Part shown: one piece after another, positions 49,080 to 56,490 of the stretch | Numbering within the stretch: position 1 is the first letter of the stretch | Layout of the letters: each line of letters begins with the position of its first letter | NCBI RefSeq assembly: GCF_026341515.1 | Contig: NZ_JAPEOK010000001.1 | Location: 310,001-374,000, forward strand | Direction of reading: 5' to 3' | DNA from: Streptomyces sp. NBC_00878 | Lineage (GTDB): Bacteria > Actinomycetota > Actinomycetes > Streptomycetales > Streptomycetaceae | DNA: 64,000 bases | The notes under the pieces: generated by a model | Databases searched by the model: none | The model's input: only the letters and a program-made list of their open reading frames with translations | What the model was told of the DNA's origin: nothing | Translations under genes and position numbers: made by a program

Positions 49080-50530
49080 GGGACGAGGATCCCGCGCGGG
49101 TCGTAGGTCTTCTTCGCGGCGGCGAACCGCGGCCAGGCGGGCCCGAAGTGCCGTCGCCAGTCGGCACGGTCGAAGGGCACGGAGCCGACCGGGTACCGGG
49201 TGCCGCCGGCCGCGCGGACGAGGTCGTACGCGGAGCGGTTGGCCGCCAGGAGTCGCCGGACCGTCGCCGCATCGTCGGGAGCGGCACTGCGCAGGACCGC
49301 CAGCAGGTACGGCACCGGGTCGTCGGGCATGCGCGGCAGCGGGGTCCGGAGGCGCTCGCGCACCAGTGGGTACAGCAGCACCACACCGCCCGGACCGACA
49401 TCGTCCGGAGTGAGCGCGTCCAGGATCCCGTCGGCCGCCTCGGCCACTTTCCGGCCGGGCACGAGCAGGTTGAGCCATGGATGGGCGTACGACCACAGCC
49501 CCGCTTCCTTGAGAGCGGCGACGGCGGGAGCGAGCCGGTCGAGGAAGTCGTAGTACGCGAGGTCCGTGATCTCCGCGCCGGACGGATCGTGCCGCAGACC
49601 TCGCAGGAGGGCGGTGTCGTCGGGGGCGTCCCCCACGGGAGGTCCGTAGGCGACGGCCTCGATGAGGTACCCACGGAAGGCACCCGTGGCATCCGGAACG
49701 ATCTGCCCCTCGACGTAGGAGAACCGTCGGTCGCGGACGAGCAGACGCTGGTCGTCGACGAAGGTCCGCAGGTCGTCGTACGGCAGGAGGTAGTGGCGTA
49801 CGGTCTCGGGCGCGCGGACCAGTCGTACGGTCGCGCCGACGATGACGGCGCACTGGCCGAGGCCGCCGAGCACGGCGTGGAACAGATCGCGGTGGCGGAC
49901 CGGGGAGCAGCGCAGCAACTCCCCCGCGCCGGTGACGACTTCCAGCTCCAGGACGTTGTCGACCTGCGCGCCGTGCCGGTGGGTCTGGCCGCCGAGGCCG
50001 CCGACGGACAGCGTTCCGCCGACGGAGAGTTCGAGGTAGTCGGTGAAGACAGGCGGCGTCAGGCCGTGGGCGAGCGTGGCCTTGGCGACGTCGCTCCACT
50101 TCGCGCCGGCTCCGACGCGCACGCTGGTGCCGCCGGGTGCGAGAGGCTGGATGCCGGTGAGCGGGGCGGTCTCGATGACCAGGCCGCCGTCGACCTGTGC
50201 CTGACCGTTCGTGCCGTGGCCCTGCCCACGCGGGGCGACCCGGATCCCGCGCCGATCGCAGAACCGCACCATCGTCACGACGTCGGCGACGGAGCCCGGC
50301 CGCAGCACCGCGGCCGGTCGGCGGTGCACGATGTGGCCGAAGTCGTCGGCGGCGGCGTTCAACGAGCCCTCGTCGGTGTGGAGGGTTCCGTCAAGGTCGG
50401 GGATGCCGTGCAGCGGGCGGTCGGAGGCGGTCACCGCCCAGCTCCGCGCGAAGGGGTCGAAGCCGATCACCGCGGTTCCGGCGGCGGCCAGGCCACGCAG
50501 CACGGAACGTCGGGGCGGTCTGCGGGACAT
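49061..50530 (-). CDS. Tat-exported FAD oxidoreductase, cytokinin-dehydrogenase-like
   Basis: 489 residues. Twin-arginine signal (MSRRPPRRSVLRGLAAAGTA). FAD PCMH domain (about 70-240) with covalent-FAD-type His in APRGQGHGTNGQAQ and LSVGGTLSVGGLGGQTHRHG. A C-terminal region resembling the cytokinin-binding domain ends DPRGILVPGQGIF, like plant and bacterial CKX. Could oxidise cytokinins or another side-chain amine outside the cytoplasm; specificity is inference. ATG with GGAGGAG. Downstream of a LacI-type gene on the same strand (192-nt gap). Confidence 0.88.
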   Translation of the reverse strand: MSRRPPRRSVLRGLAAAGTAVIGFDPFARSWAVTASDRPLHGIPDLDGTLHTDEGSLNAAADDFGHIVHRRPAAVLRPGSVADVVTMVRFCDRRGIRVAPRGQGHGTNGQAQVDGGLVIETAPLTGIQPLAPGGTSVRVGAGAKWSDVAKATLAHGLTPPVFTDYLELSVGGTLSVGGLGGQTHRHGAQVDNVLELEVVTGAGELLRCSPVRHRDLFHAVLGGLGQCAVIVGATVRLVRAPETVRHYLLPYDDLRTFVDDQRLLVRDRRFSYVEGQIVPDATGAFRGYLIEAVAYGPPVGDAPDDTALLRGLRHDPSGAEITDLAYYDFLDRLAPAVAALKEAGLWSYAHPWLNLLVPGRKVAEAADGILDALTPDDVGPGGVVLLYPLVRERLRTPLPRMPDDPVPYLLAVLRSAAPDDAATVRRLLAANRSAYDLVRAAGGTRYPVGSVPFDRADWRRHFGPAWPRFAAAKKTYDPRGILVPGQGIF

Positions 50531-50722
50531 GCGCTCCTCCAGGGGAAGGACCCGATGAACCGGTCAGCAGCCGCCCACTGTAGAACCGTTGAAGCGCGAG
50601 GACACGGCCCCGCGCCGGTGCTCCCCGGAGTTCGGTCGGACCGGGCGCTCACCCGCACCGTCGAAGCTCGTGGCGCGACGTGGCGGGTGTGTGGCGGGTA
50701 TGGCGGGTATGGCGCGCGTGGC

Positions 50723-51733
50723 TCAGGCGCGGCTCTCGCGCGGCGCGGCCGTCGTGCCCCGTACCTCCAGCGCCGGTGTACTGAGCACGACCTCGCCGGG
50801 ACGGGCGGGGTCGGCGATGCGGTCGAGCAGGCACTGTGCGGCGCGGCGGCCGACGTCGTGACCGGCGTTGTCCACGGTGGTCAACCACAGGTGGCGCAGC
50901 CGCGCGAGGTATGTGTTGTCGTAGCCGACGAGGGAGAGGTCGCGTGGCACCTGGAGGCCGAGCTCCTCGGCGGCCGACAGTGCGCCGACACAGGCGATGT
51001 CGTTGAAGGCGAAGACGGCGGTGGGCCGTTCGGGGGCGCTGAGCAGTCGGACCGTGGCGCGGTAGCCGCCTTCCTCGGTCAGGTCGCCCTGTTCCACGAC
51101 GGCCGTGTCGGCCAGTCCGTGTTCGCGCATGACCGTCTCGAAGCTGCGGCGGCGCAGTTCGCCGACCATCCCCTGTCCCGTGATGTGGGCGATGTGCCGG
51201 TGGCCGAGCGCGATGAGGTGCTCGGTGGCGAGCCGGGCGCCGTGCGCGTCGTCGCCCGCGACGAGGTCGACGTGGGGCAGTACGGGTTCGCGGGCGCCCG
51301 CGACGACGGTGGGCACCCGCGTGGCCGCCGTGCTCAGCGCCTCGGGGCCCGGCAGCGTGCCGACGGCGATCAGGCCGTCGACCCGCAGGTCCGTGAAGGT
51401 GCGGGTGAGGTCCTCGCCGAGGCGCAGGTTGAGGTGGCCGTCGGCCAGCAGCATGCGCAGGCCGTGGGCGTGCAGGAGGGAATTGAGGCCGTCGAGCAGT
51501 TCCACGAACCAGGGGTTGCGCATGTCGTTCAGGAGCACGCCGACCGTCCGCGTGCGGCGCTCGCTGAGGCTGCGCGCGGCGGCGTTGGGTCGGTAGCCGA
51601 GTTCCTCGACAGCGGCCAGCACGGCCTGCCGTTTCTCGGGGCGCACCTGGCCCGAGCCGCGCAGCACGAGCGAGACCAGGGACTTCGACACTCCGGCCCG
51701 TTCGGCGACGTCGCGGATCGTCGGTGGTCTCAT
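50723..51733 (-). CDS. LacI-family transcriptional regulator
   Basis: 336 residues. HTH and hinge MRPPTIRDVAERAGVSKSLV, YRPNAAARSLSERRT; periplasmic-binding-protein-like ligand domain (VGVLLNDMRNPWFVELLDGL, FAFNDIACVGALSAAEELG). Divergent from a Gfo/Idh/MocA oxidoreductase. The shared promoter region has two TGGACCG(G/T)TCCA palindromes, one abutting its own start codon, so it most likely represses both genes in response to a sugar or polyol. Confidence 0.94.
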   Translation of the reverse strand: MRPPTIRDVAERAGVSKSLVSLVLRGSGQVRPEKRQAVLAAVEELGYRPNAAARSLSERRTRTVGVLLNDMRNPWFVELLDGLNSLLHAHGLRMLLADGHLNLRLGEDLTRTFTDLRVDGLIAVGTLPGPEALSTAATRVPTVVAGAREPVLPHVDLVAGDDAHGARLATEHLIALGHRHIAHITGQGMVGELRRRSFETVMREHGLADTAVVEQGDLTEEGGYRATVRLLSAPERPTAVFAFNDIACVGALSAAEELGLQVPRDLSLVGYDNTYLARLRHLWLTTVDNAGHDVGRRAAQCLLDRIADPARPGEVVLSTPALEVRGTTAAPRESRA

Positions 51734-51735
51734 GT

Positions 51736-51751
51736 TGTGGACCGTTCCACA
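51736..51751. promoter_or_regulatory. LacI operator O1
   Basis: TGTGGACCGTTCCACA, an inverted repeat with one mismatch, 2 nt upstream of the LacI start codon. Shares the core TGGACCGnTCCA with O2 at 51820. Confidence 0.75.
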
Positions 51752-51775
51752 GGGATCACTGGGTTGTCAAAGGGG

Positions 51776-51781
51776 TTGACA
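51776..51781 (+). promoter_or_regulatory. -35 box of the Gfo/Idh promoter
   Basis: TTGACA, with CAGGGT 17 nt downstream as a weak -10; the O2 operator lies just after. An opposed TTGACA (51770-51765) on the minus strand may serve lacI. Confidence 0.45.
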
Positions 51782-51819
51782 CGTGCTGTTACGGGCTTCA
51801 GGGTGGGCCAGAAGGGTCA

Positions 51820-51831
51820 TGGACCGGTCCA
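51820..51831. promoter_or_regulatory. LacI operator O2
   Basis: TGGACCGGTCCA, a perfect 12-bp palindrome 16 nt upstream of the Gfo/Idh GTG start, positioned to block transcription or translation start. Confidence 0.75.
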
Positions 51832-51847
51832 AAGAAGGGCAGTCATC

Positions 51848-52999
51848 GTGAGTACGCTCGGCGTCGCCGTCGTGGGGTTCGGCTGGATGGGGCGGGTGCA
51901 CACCCAGGCGTACGCCCGTGTGCCGCACCACTTCCCTCAGCTGCCCGTGCGGCCCGAACTGGTCGCCGTCGCCGATGAGGTGCCCGGCCGGGCCGCGGAG
52001 GCCGCCCGGCAGTACGGCTTCGCCACGGCGGTCCGGGACTGGCGGGAGGTCGTCGCCGACCCGCGGGTCCGGGCGGTGAGCATCGCCGCGCCGAACTTCC
52101 TGCACCGCGAGATCGGCGTCGCCATGGCCGAGGCGGGCAAGCACATCTGGATCGAGAAGCCGGTGGGCCTCACCGCCGCGGACGCGCGCGCCGTGGCCGG
52201 CGCCGTCGCGAAGGCGGGCGTGCAGGGCACGGTCGGCTTCAACTATCGCAACGCCCCTGCCGTGGCGGCGGCCCGCGACCTGATCGCCGCCGGCGAGATC
52301 GGCACGGTCACACACGTCCGTATCCGCCTCTTCAGTGACTACGCGGCCCACCCCGAGGGCGCCCTGACCTGGCGGTACGAGCGTGAGCGCGGCGGCAGCG
52401 GCGTGCTGGGCGACCTCGCCTCGCACGGTGTGGACCTGGCCCGCTACCTGCTCGGCGAGATCGCGTCGCTGGCCGCCGACACGGCCGTCTTCGTCCCCGA
52501 GCGCGCCCGTCCCACGGGCGCCACCTCGGGCCACGCCCGCTCCGCGGGCGGCGAGCTCGGCCCGGTGGAGAACGAGGACTACGTGTCCTGCCTGCTGCGC
52601 TTCGCCTCCGGCGCCCGCGGTGTCCTGGAGGCCTGCCGGGTCTCGGTCGGCGAGCAGAACAACTACGGCTTCGAGATCCACGGCACCAAGGGCGCGGTCT
52701 CCTGGGACTTCCGCCGCATGGGCGAACTGAGCGTCAGCCGGGGCACGGCGTACCAGGACCAGCCGGTCAGCACGGTGTACGTGGGCCCCGGGCACGGCGA
52801 GTACGCCGCCTTCCAGCCGGGCTCGGCCAACAGCATGGGATACGACGACCTCAAGGTCATCGAGGCCTACAACTTCCTGCGCTCCATCACCGAGGGCACC
52901 GCACACGGCGCCACGGTCGAGGACGCCGTCCACAGCGCGTCCGCTCTGGACGCCATGTCCCGCTCAGCCGAGAGCGGCACCTGGGCGAGTCCCGCGTAA
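51848..52999 (+). CDS. Gfo/Idh/MocA-family oxidoreductase
   Basis: 383 residues from a GTG with GAAGGGCAG upstream. NAD(P)-binding GFGWMGRVHTQAYARVPHHF and catalytic-Lys motif IWIEKPVG; C-terminal alpha/beta domain HGTKGAVSWDFRRMGELSV. Oxidises or epimerises a sugar or inositol-type compound; substrate unknown. Regulated by the divergent LacI protein judging from two matched operators. Ends 16 nt from a convergent carotenoid oxygenase stop. Confidence 0.93.
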   Translation: MSTLGVAVVGFGWMGRVHTQAYARVPHHFPQLPVRPELVAVADEVPGRAAEAARQYGFATAVRDWREVVADPRVRAVSIAAPNFLHREIGVAMAEAGKHIWIEKPVGLTAADARAVAGAVAKAGVQGTVGFNYRNAPAVAAARDLIAAGEIGTVTHVRIRLFSDYAAHPEGALTWRYERERGGSGVLGDLASHGVDLARYLLGEIASLAADTAVFVPERARPTGATSGHARSAGGELGPVENEDYVSCLLRFASGARGVLEACRVSVGEQNNYGFEIHGTKGAVSWDFRRMGELSVSRGTAYQDQPVSTVYVGPGHGEYAAFQPGSANSMGYDDLKVIEAYNFLRSITEGTAHGATVEDAVHSASALDAMSRSAESGTWASPA

Positions 53000-53015
53000 G
53001 GGCTGAGTCCCGCAC

Positions 53016-54443
53016 CTACGAGGTGTGCCGGGTGAACAGCCCGTGGAAGCCGAAAGGCACGGCGTGCGGCACGTCCGCACGCGCCAGCACCTCGTACGTG
53101 CGGGCGTCCAGCACCAGCAGGAACGACGAGCCCCGCGCCGAGTCGAGAACCACCGACAGCACGACGCCGTCGTCCTCGCCCTCCGCGCCGGGCGCGGCCG
53201 TCGGTGCCGCCACGAAGACCGGCTCGCCCGGATAACAGCCCTCCTCGGACCACGTGAGTACACGGCCCGTCGTCACGTCGAGTTTCACGAGTTGGTTGAT
53301 GAAGTCGTCGCCGCTGCGATCGCGGGCGCCCACACCGTACGCGTAGCGGTAGTCGACGCCGTTGTGCCGCTCGTACGCGATGCGCGGCAGCTCCAGAGAC
53401 TCCTCCGACAGCCGCCGCACGCCGACCTCACCACTGCCGAGACCGATCCGGTAGCGGGTGGGCCGGGCGAGCGGGATCGTGCCGCCCGCGCGCAGCCGGT
53501 CCAGGTACAGCGCGTCGATGACGGAGGCGTCCTCGTACGAGCAGATGTCGAGGACGATGTCGTCGCCGTCGTCGAAGGCGTTGATGTGGTGGAACGCGAA
53601 GAACGCCGGCCCGTCGTACACACCGCGCACCGTCCCGTCACGCAGGTCCATGACCGTGAAGCGGGTGCCGCGCTCCGGCTCCCAGTGGTAGTTCTCGATG
53701 AACGGCCGGCCGCTGAGCACGATGCTCAGCGGGTTCACCACGAGCGGGAACTCCGTGAGGACCGCGTACCTGGCGGTGATCGCGAAGCTGTGCATGTAGG
53801 AGGGGCGGGCGACCCGGCGGCTGCCGATCAGCTCGCGGGCCGTGCCGGAGGCCTTCTGCCGGTAGACGCGGTACTCGCTGACGCGCGAGAAGTGCAGCAG
53901 GTAGTTGACCAGGTCACCGGTGGTGGGGTCCTGGTGTGGGTGGGCCGTGGTCAACTGACCGCTCAGCTCGTCCTCGTAGCCGACCACTCCCGCGGTCGCG
54001 AGTGTGTCCCGGTCGAAGGCGACCGGCATCGGCGTCTCGGTCAGCGCGACGAAGCGGTCCCCGAAGCGCGTGACGTTGACGTTCGCGTTCGCGGTGGGCC
54101 GGCGCGAGAAGCGTGTGAAGAAACGGGCGAACAGCGAGCGGCACGGGTCGGTGGCGAACTCGGGGTAGGCGATCCTCCCCGACTCGACGGCCCGGTGGGC
54201 CGGGGTGTCGAGGAACCTGTTGGCGTACAAGACCTTCCCGCCGCCGAGGGTGAAGCGGTGCAGCATCGCCTGTCCGTCGAACCAGTGCCGCAGGGAGCGT
54301 TCCCCCACGTCATAGCGCGCGGGGCCGTTCCGCAGCAGGCTCCCGTCCAGCCAGTCGGGCAGCGTCCCCTTGACCGGAAGCTCCTCGACGGCGACCTCGT
54401 CGTGCAACCCGTGAAATCCGGCCGCAAATCCCGGTGTACTCAT
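53016..54443 (-). CDS. Carotenoid cleavage oxygenase
   Basis: 475 residues. Seven-bladed propeller family with the four iron-binding His: His168 (TTAHPHQDP), His218 (SYMHSFAIT), His285 (FFAFHHINAF) and His467 (FGFHGLF). N-terminal LDGSLLRNGPARYD and HWFDGQAMLHRF are diagnostic. Cleaves carotenoids, apocarotenoids or stilbenes. No crt genes are nearby. ATG with GGGAGG. Divergent from a PadR gene with two CCACAGTGG sites between. Confidence 0.94.
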   Translation of the reverse strand: MSTPGFAAGFHGLHDEVAVEELPVKGTLPDWLDGSLLRNGPARYDVGERSLRHWFDGQAMLHRFTLGGGKVLYANRFLDTPAHRAVESGRIAYPEFATDPCRSLFARFFTRFSRRPTANANVNVTRFGDRFVALTETPMPVAFDRDTLATAGVVGYEDELSGQLTTAHPHQDPTTGDLVNYLLHFSRVSEYRVYRQKASGTARELIGSRRVARPSYMHSFAITARYAVLTEFPLVVNPLSIVLSGRPFIENYHWEPERGTRFTVMDLRDGTVRGVYDGPAFFAFHHINAFDDGDDIVLDICSYEDASVIDALYLDRLRAGGTIPLARPTRYRIGLGSGEVGVRRLSEESLELPRIAYERHNGVDYRYAYGVGARDRSGDDFINQLVKLDVTTGRVLTWSEEGCYPGEPVFVAAPTAAPGAEGEDDGVVLSVVLDSARGSSFLLVLDARTYEVLARADVPHAVPFGFHGLFTRHTS

Positions 54444-54460
54444 CGTCGCCTCCCGATATG

Positions 54461-54503
54461 CCACAGTGGACTGTGCTCTTCAATGGCACACCGTCCACAG
54501 TGG
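54461..54503. promoter_or_regulatory. Twin PadR-type operators
   Basis: CCACAGTGG (perfect odd palindrome) at 54461-54469 and 54495-54503, 34 bp apart; the second extends to TCCACAGTGGA. They fill the 80-bp gap between the carotenoid oxygenase and padR. Confidence 0.7.
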
Positions 54504-54523
54504 AATGTCAAGGGAAGAACGGG

Positions 54524-55042
54524 ATGGCCGACCTCAACCCCACCGCGGCTTCGCTGCTCGGCTTCCTGCATGCCGGGGAAGCCAGCGGATACGAGCTGGT
54601 GAACACCGCCCAGCAGCTCATCGGCGACTTCTGGACCCTCACCAGGAGCCAGGTCTATCGCGAGCTCGCGACCCTCGCCGACCGCGGGCTCGTCGAGGCC
54701 GGGCCGGCCGGCCCACGGTCGCGGCAGCCCTACCGGCTCACCGACGAGGGCCGGGCCGCCTTCGCCGCGTGGCTCGCCGAGCCGCCGGGCACCGAACAGA
54801 TCCGCTACCCGCTGCTGCTCACCATCGCCTTCGGCTCCGCCCTGGAGCGCGACCGGCTCGCGGAGTTCATCGCCGCGCACCGCGCCGACCACGAGAAACG
54901 GCTCGCGGACTACCGGGAGAAGGAGGCCGCGGGCTGCCCCGACCGCTTCACGGAGGCCACGCTGGCCTTCGGCATCCGCTACGAGGAGGCCGTACTGGCC
55001 TGGATGGACGAGTTGCCCGCGATCCTGGACGGCGGCCGGTAG
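54524..55042 (+). CDS. PadR-family transcriptional regulator
   Basis: 172 residues, ATG (MADLNPTAASLLGFLHAGEA) with GGGAAG upstream. PadR winged helix (SGYELVNTAQQLIGDFWTLT, RSQVYRELATLADRGLVEAG) plus C-terminal dimerisation helices (Vir-type: LAEFIAAHRADHEKRLADYR). Head-to-head with the carotenoid oxygenase; the twin palindromes between them suggest it represses both. Confidence 0.92.
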   Translation: MADLNPTAASLLGFLHAGEASGYELVNTAQQLIGDFWTLTRSQVYRELATLADRGLVEAGPAGPRSRQPYRLTDEGRAAFAAWLAEPPGTEQIRYPLLLTIAFGSALERDRLAEFIAAHRADHEKRLADYREKEAAGCPDRFTEATLAFGIRYEEAVLAWMDELPAILDGGR

Positions 55043-55094
55043 GCCTCGTCCTGCGCGGACCGCCCGCGGCACGGCACCAAACGCGGGCAACTGC

Positions 55095-55100
55095 TAGCGT
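55095..55100 (+). promoter_or_regulatory. -10 box of a probable leaderless promoter
   Basis: TAGCGT ends 8 nt before the GTG of the cupin gene; no Shine-Dalgarno sequence. Confidence 0.5.
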
Positions 55101-55108
55101 CCGGGCGC

Positions 55109-55498
55109 GTGAACGACAGTGTGTATGTGGGAAACGCGGGCAAGGACGCGGCGCTGGACCGGGGATGGCTGCTCGGGCACTTCAAGGACGCCGACGATCC
55201 GCGCCACAGCGAGGCCCTGGAGATCAAGTGGGGCGTCCATCCCCGGGGCGACGAGCGGTCGCAGTGGGTCGAGGGCGAGGAACGTACGGCCCTCCAGGTC
55301 CTGGTGAGCGGCCGCTTCCGCGTGGACTTCCCCGGACGCAGCGTCACGTTGCGGCAGCAGGGTGACTATGTGGTGTGGGGGCCCGGAGTGGACCACTCAT
55401 GGTTCGCGGAGGAGGAGTCGGTCGTACTGACCGTCCGCTGGCCGTCCGTACCCGGCTACGCGGTCCCGGAGCCGGAGCCGGACCGAGACCCTCAGTAG
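55109..55498 (+). CDS. Cupin-like small protein
   Basis: 129 residues. A single beta-barrel: TALQVLVSGRFRVDFPGRSV, then QGDYVVWGPGVDHSWFAEEE, a cupin-2 pattern with GDYVVWGPGVDH as the metal-binding-like turn. N-terminus SVYVGNAGKDAALDRGWLLG. Function unknown. Probably leaderless. The FGE-like gene starts 12 nt downstream, so the two are likely one operon. Confidence 0.82.
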   Translation: MNDSVYVGNAGKDAALDRGWLLGHFKDADDPRHSEALEIKWGVHPRGDERSQWVEGEERTALQVLVSGRFRVDFPGRSVTLRQQGDYVVWGPGVDHSWFAEEESVVLTVRWPSVPGYAVPEPEPDRDPQ

Positions 55499-55510
55499 GA
55501 TGGCCCGCTC

Positions 55511-56236
55511 ATGGATTCAAGCACGGTGAACGTGGACTCAAGCACGGTGAACGAGATGATCGCCGTCCCGCCGGGGCAGGTGACGCTGTCGGACCGGCGG
55601 ACGCAGCGCAGTTGGTCGGTCGACCTCGCCCCCTACCGGCTCGGCGCGTTTCCTGTCACACAGGCGGTGTACGCGCGGATCACGGGTGCGCGGCCGAGCA
55701 GCGCCGAGGGCGACCGGCTACCCGTGGAGGGCGTGTCCTGGTGGGACGCGGTCCGGTTCTGCAACGCCCTGTCCCGGCACGAGGGGTTCACCCCCGCCTA
55801 CCGCCTCCACACCGACGGCGTCGAAGGTGCCGAAAACCTCGAAGGCGTCGAGGCCATCGAGTGGGACCCGTCCGCGGACGGGTACCGGCTGCCCACCGAG
55901 GCCGAGTGGGAGCACGCCTGCCGTGCCGGGACCACCGGGCCGCGGCACGGGCCGCTCGACGAGATCGCCTGGTACCGCGGAAACTCGGACGAACGCATCC
56001 ACGACGTGGGCGGCAAGCAGCCCAACCCTTGGGGCTTCCACGACATGCTCGGCAACGTCTGGGACTGGTGCTGGGACGTCTACGACGCCGAGGTCTACGG
56101 GACCTACCGGGTCCTGCGCGGCGGTGGCTGGTTCGACGAGCACTGGAGCTGCCGCGCCTCCGCACGGCGCCGCAGCCACCCGAGCTATCAGGTCGATGAC
56201 GTGGGGTTCCGCGTCGCGCGCTCCGTCGCGCACTGA
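55511..56236 (+). CDS. Formylglycine-generating-enzyme-like (SUMF1) protein
   Basis: 241 residues. FGE-sulfatase fold: MIAVPPGQVTLSDR, LPVEGVSWWDAVRFCNALSR, YRLPTEAEWEHACRAGTT, NPWGFHDMLGNVWDWCWDVY, RVLRGGGWFDEHWSCRASAR. Only one Cys stands where true FGE has the CxxxxC pair, and no sulfatase is nearby, so it is probably a non-FGE member (iron-dependent oxidase or structural). The N-terminus DSSTVNVDSSTVNE is encoded by a 21-bp tandem duplication. Confidence 0.88.
   Translation: MDSSTVNVDSSTVNEMIAVPPGQVTLSDRRTQRSWSVDLAPYRLGAFPVTQAVYARITGARPSSAEGDRLPVEGVSWWDAVRFCNALSRHEGFTPAYRLHTDGVEGAENLEGVEAIEWDPSADGYRLPTEAEWEHACRAGTTGPRHGPLDEIAWYRGNSDERIHDVGGKQPNPWGFHDMLGNVWDWCWDVYDAEVYGTYRVLRGGGWFDEHWSCRASARRRSHPSYQVDDVGFRVARSVAH
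55512..55552. repeat. 21-bp tandem duplication in the FGE-like gene
   Basis: TGGA(T/C)TCAAGCACGGTGAAC at 55512-55531 and 55533-55552, in frame, duplicating seven codons at the protein start. Confidence 0.8.
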
Positions 56237-56238
56237 TC

Positions 56239-56257
56239 CGCCCAACGGGACTGGGCG
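56239..56257 (+). terminator. Small hairpin after the FGE-like gene
   Basis: CGCCCA pairs with TGGGCG across a 7-nt loop and is followed by TTAAT, right after the stop codon. Confidence 0.4.
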
Positions 56258-56269
56258 TTAATCGGACAC

Positions 56270-56300
56270 GTCGACCGCGGCCCGCCGGACCGCGGTCGAC
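56270..56300. terminator. Strong hairpin between FGE-like and P450 genes
   Basis: Perfect 11-bp stem GTCGACCGCGG/CCGCGGTCGAC with a 9-nt loop. Confidence 0.7.
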
Positions 56301-56490
56301 ACCGGCAGCCTGCTGGCCCCACACACAAACTTCACAGTAAATCACCTGTTCGGACACGCCTTGGCTGCATCGCCGACACATCCGGCTGCGCGGACCTGTA
56401 CGTGGCAAACGCCACCCAAAACGCACGATTACTCCCTGGCGCGATATGGGCAGTGATAACAGGCCACCATCGCGAAGGGACTGAACCGCC

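Noticed and set aside
48944..51847. Very long plus-strand open frame upstream of the Gfo/Idh gene
   Set aside because: Antisense shadow of the FAD oxidoreductase and LacI genes; high GC suppresses stop codons.
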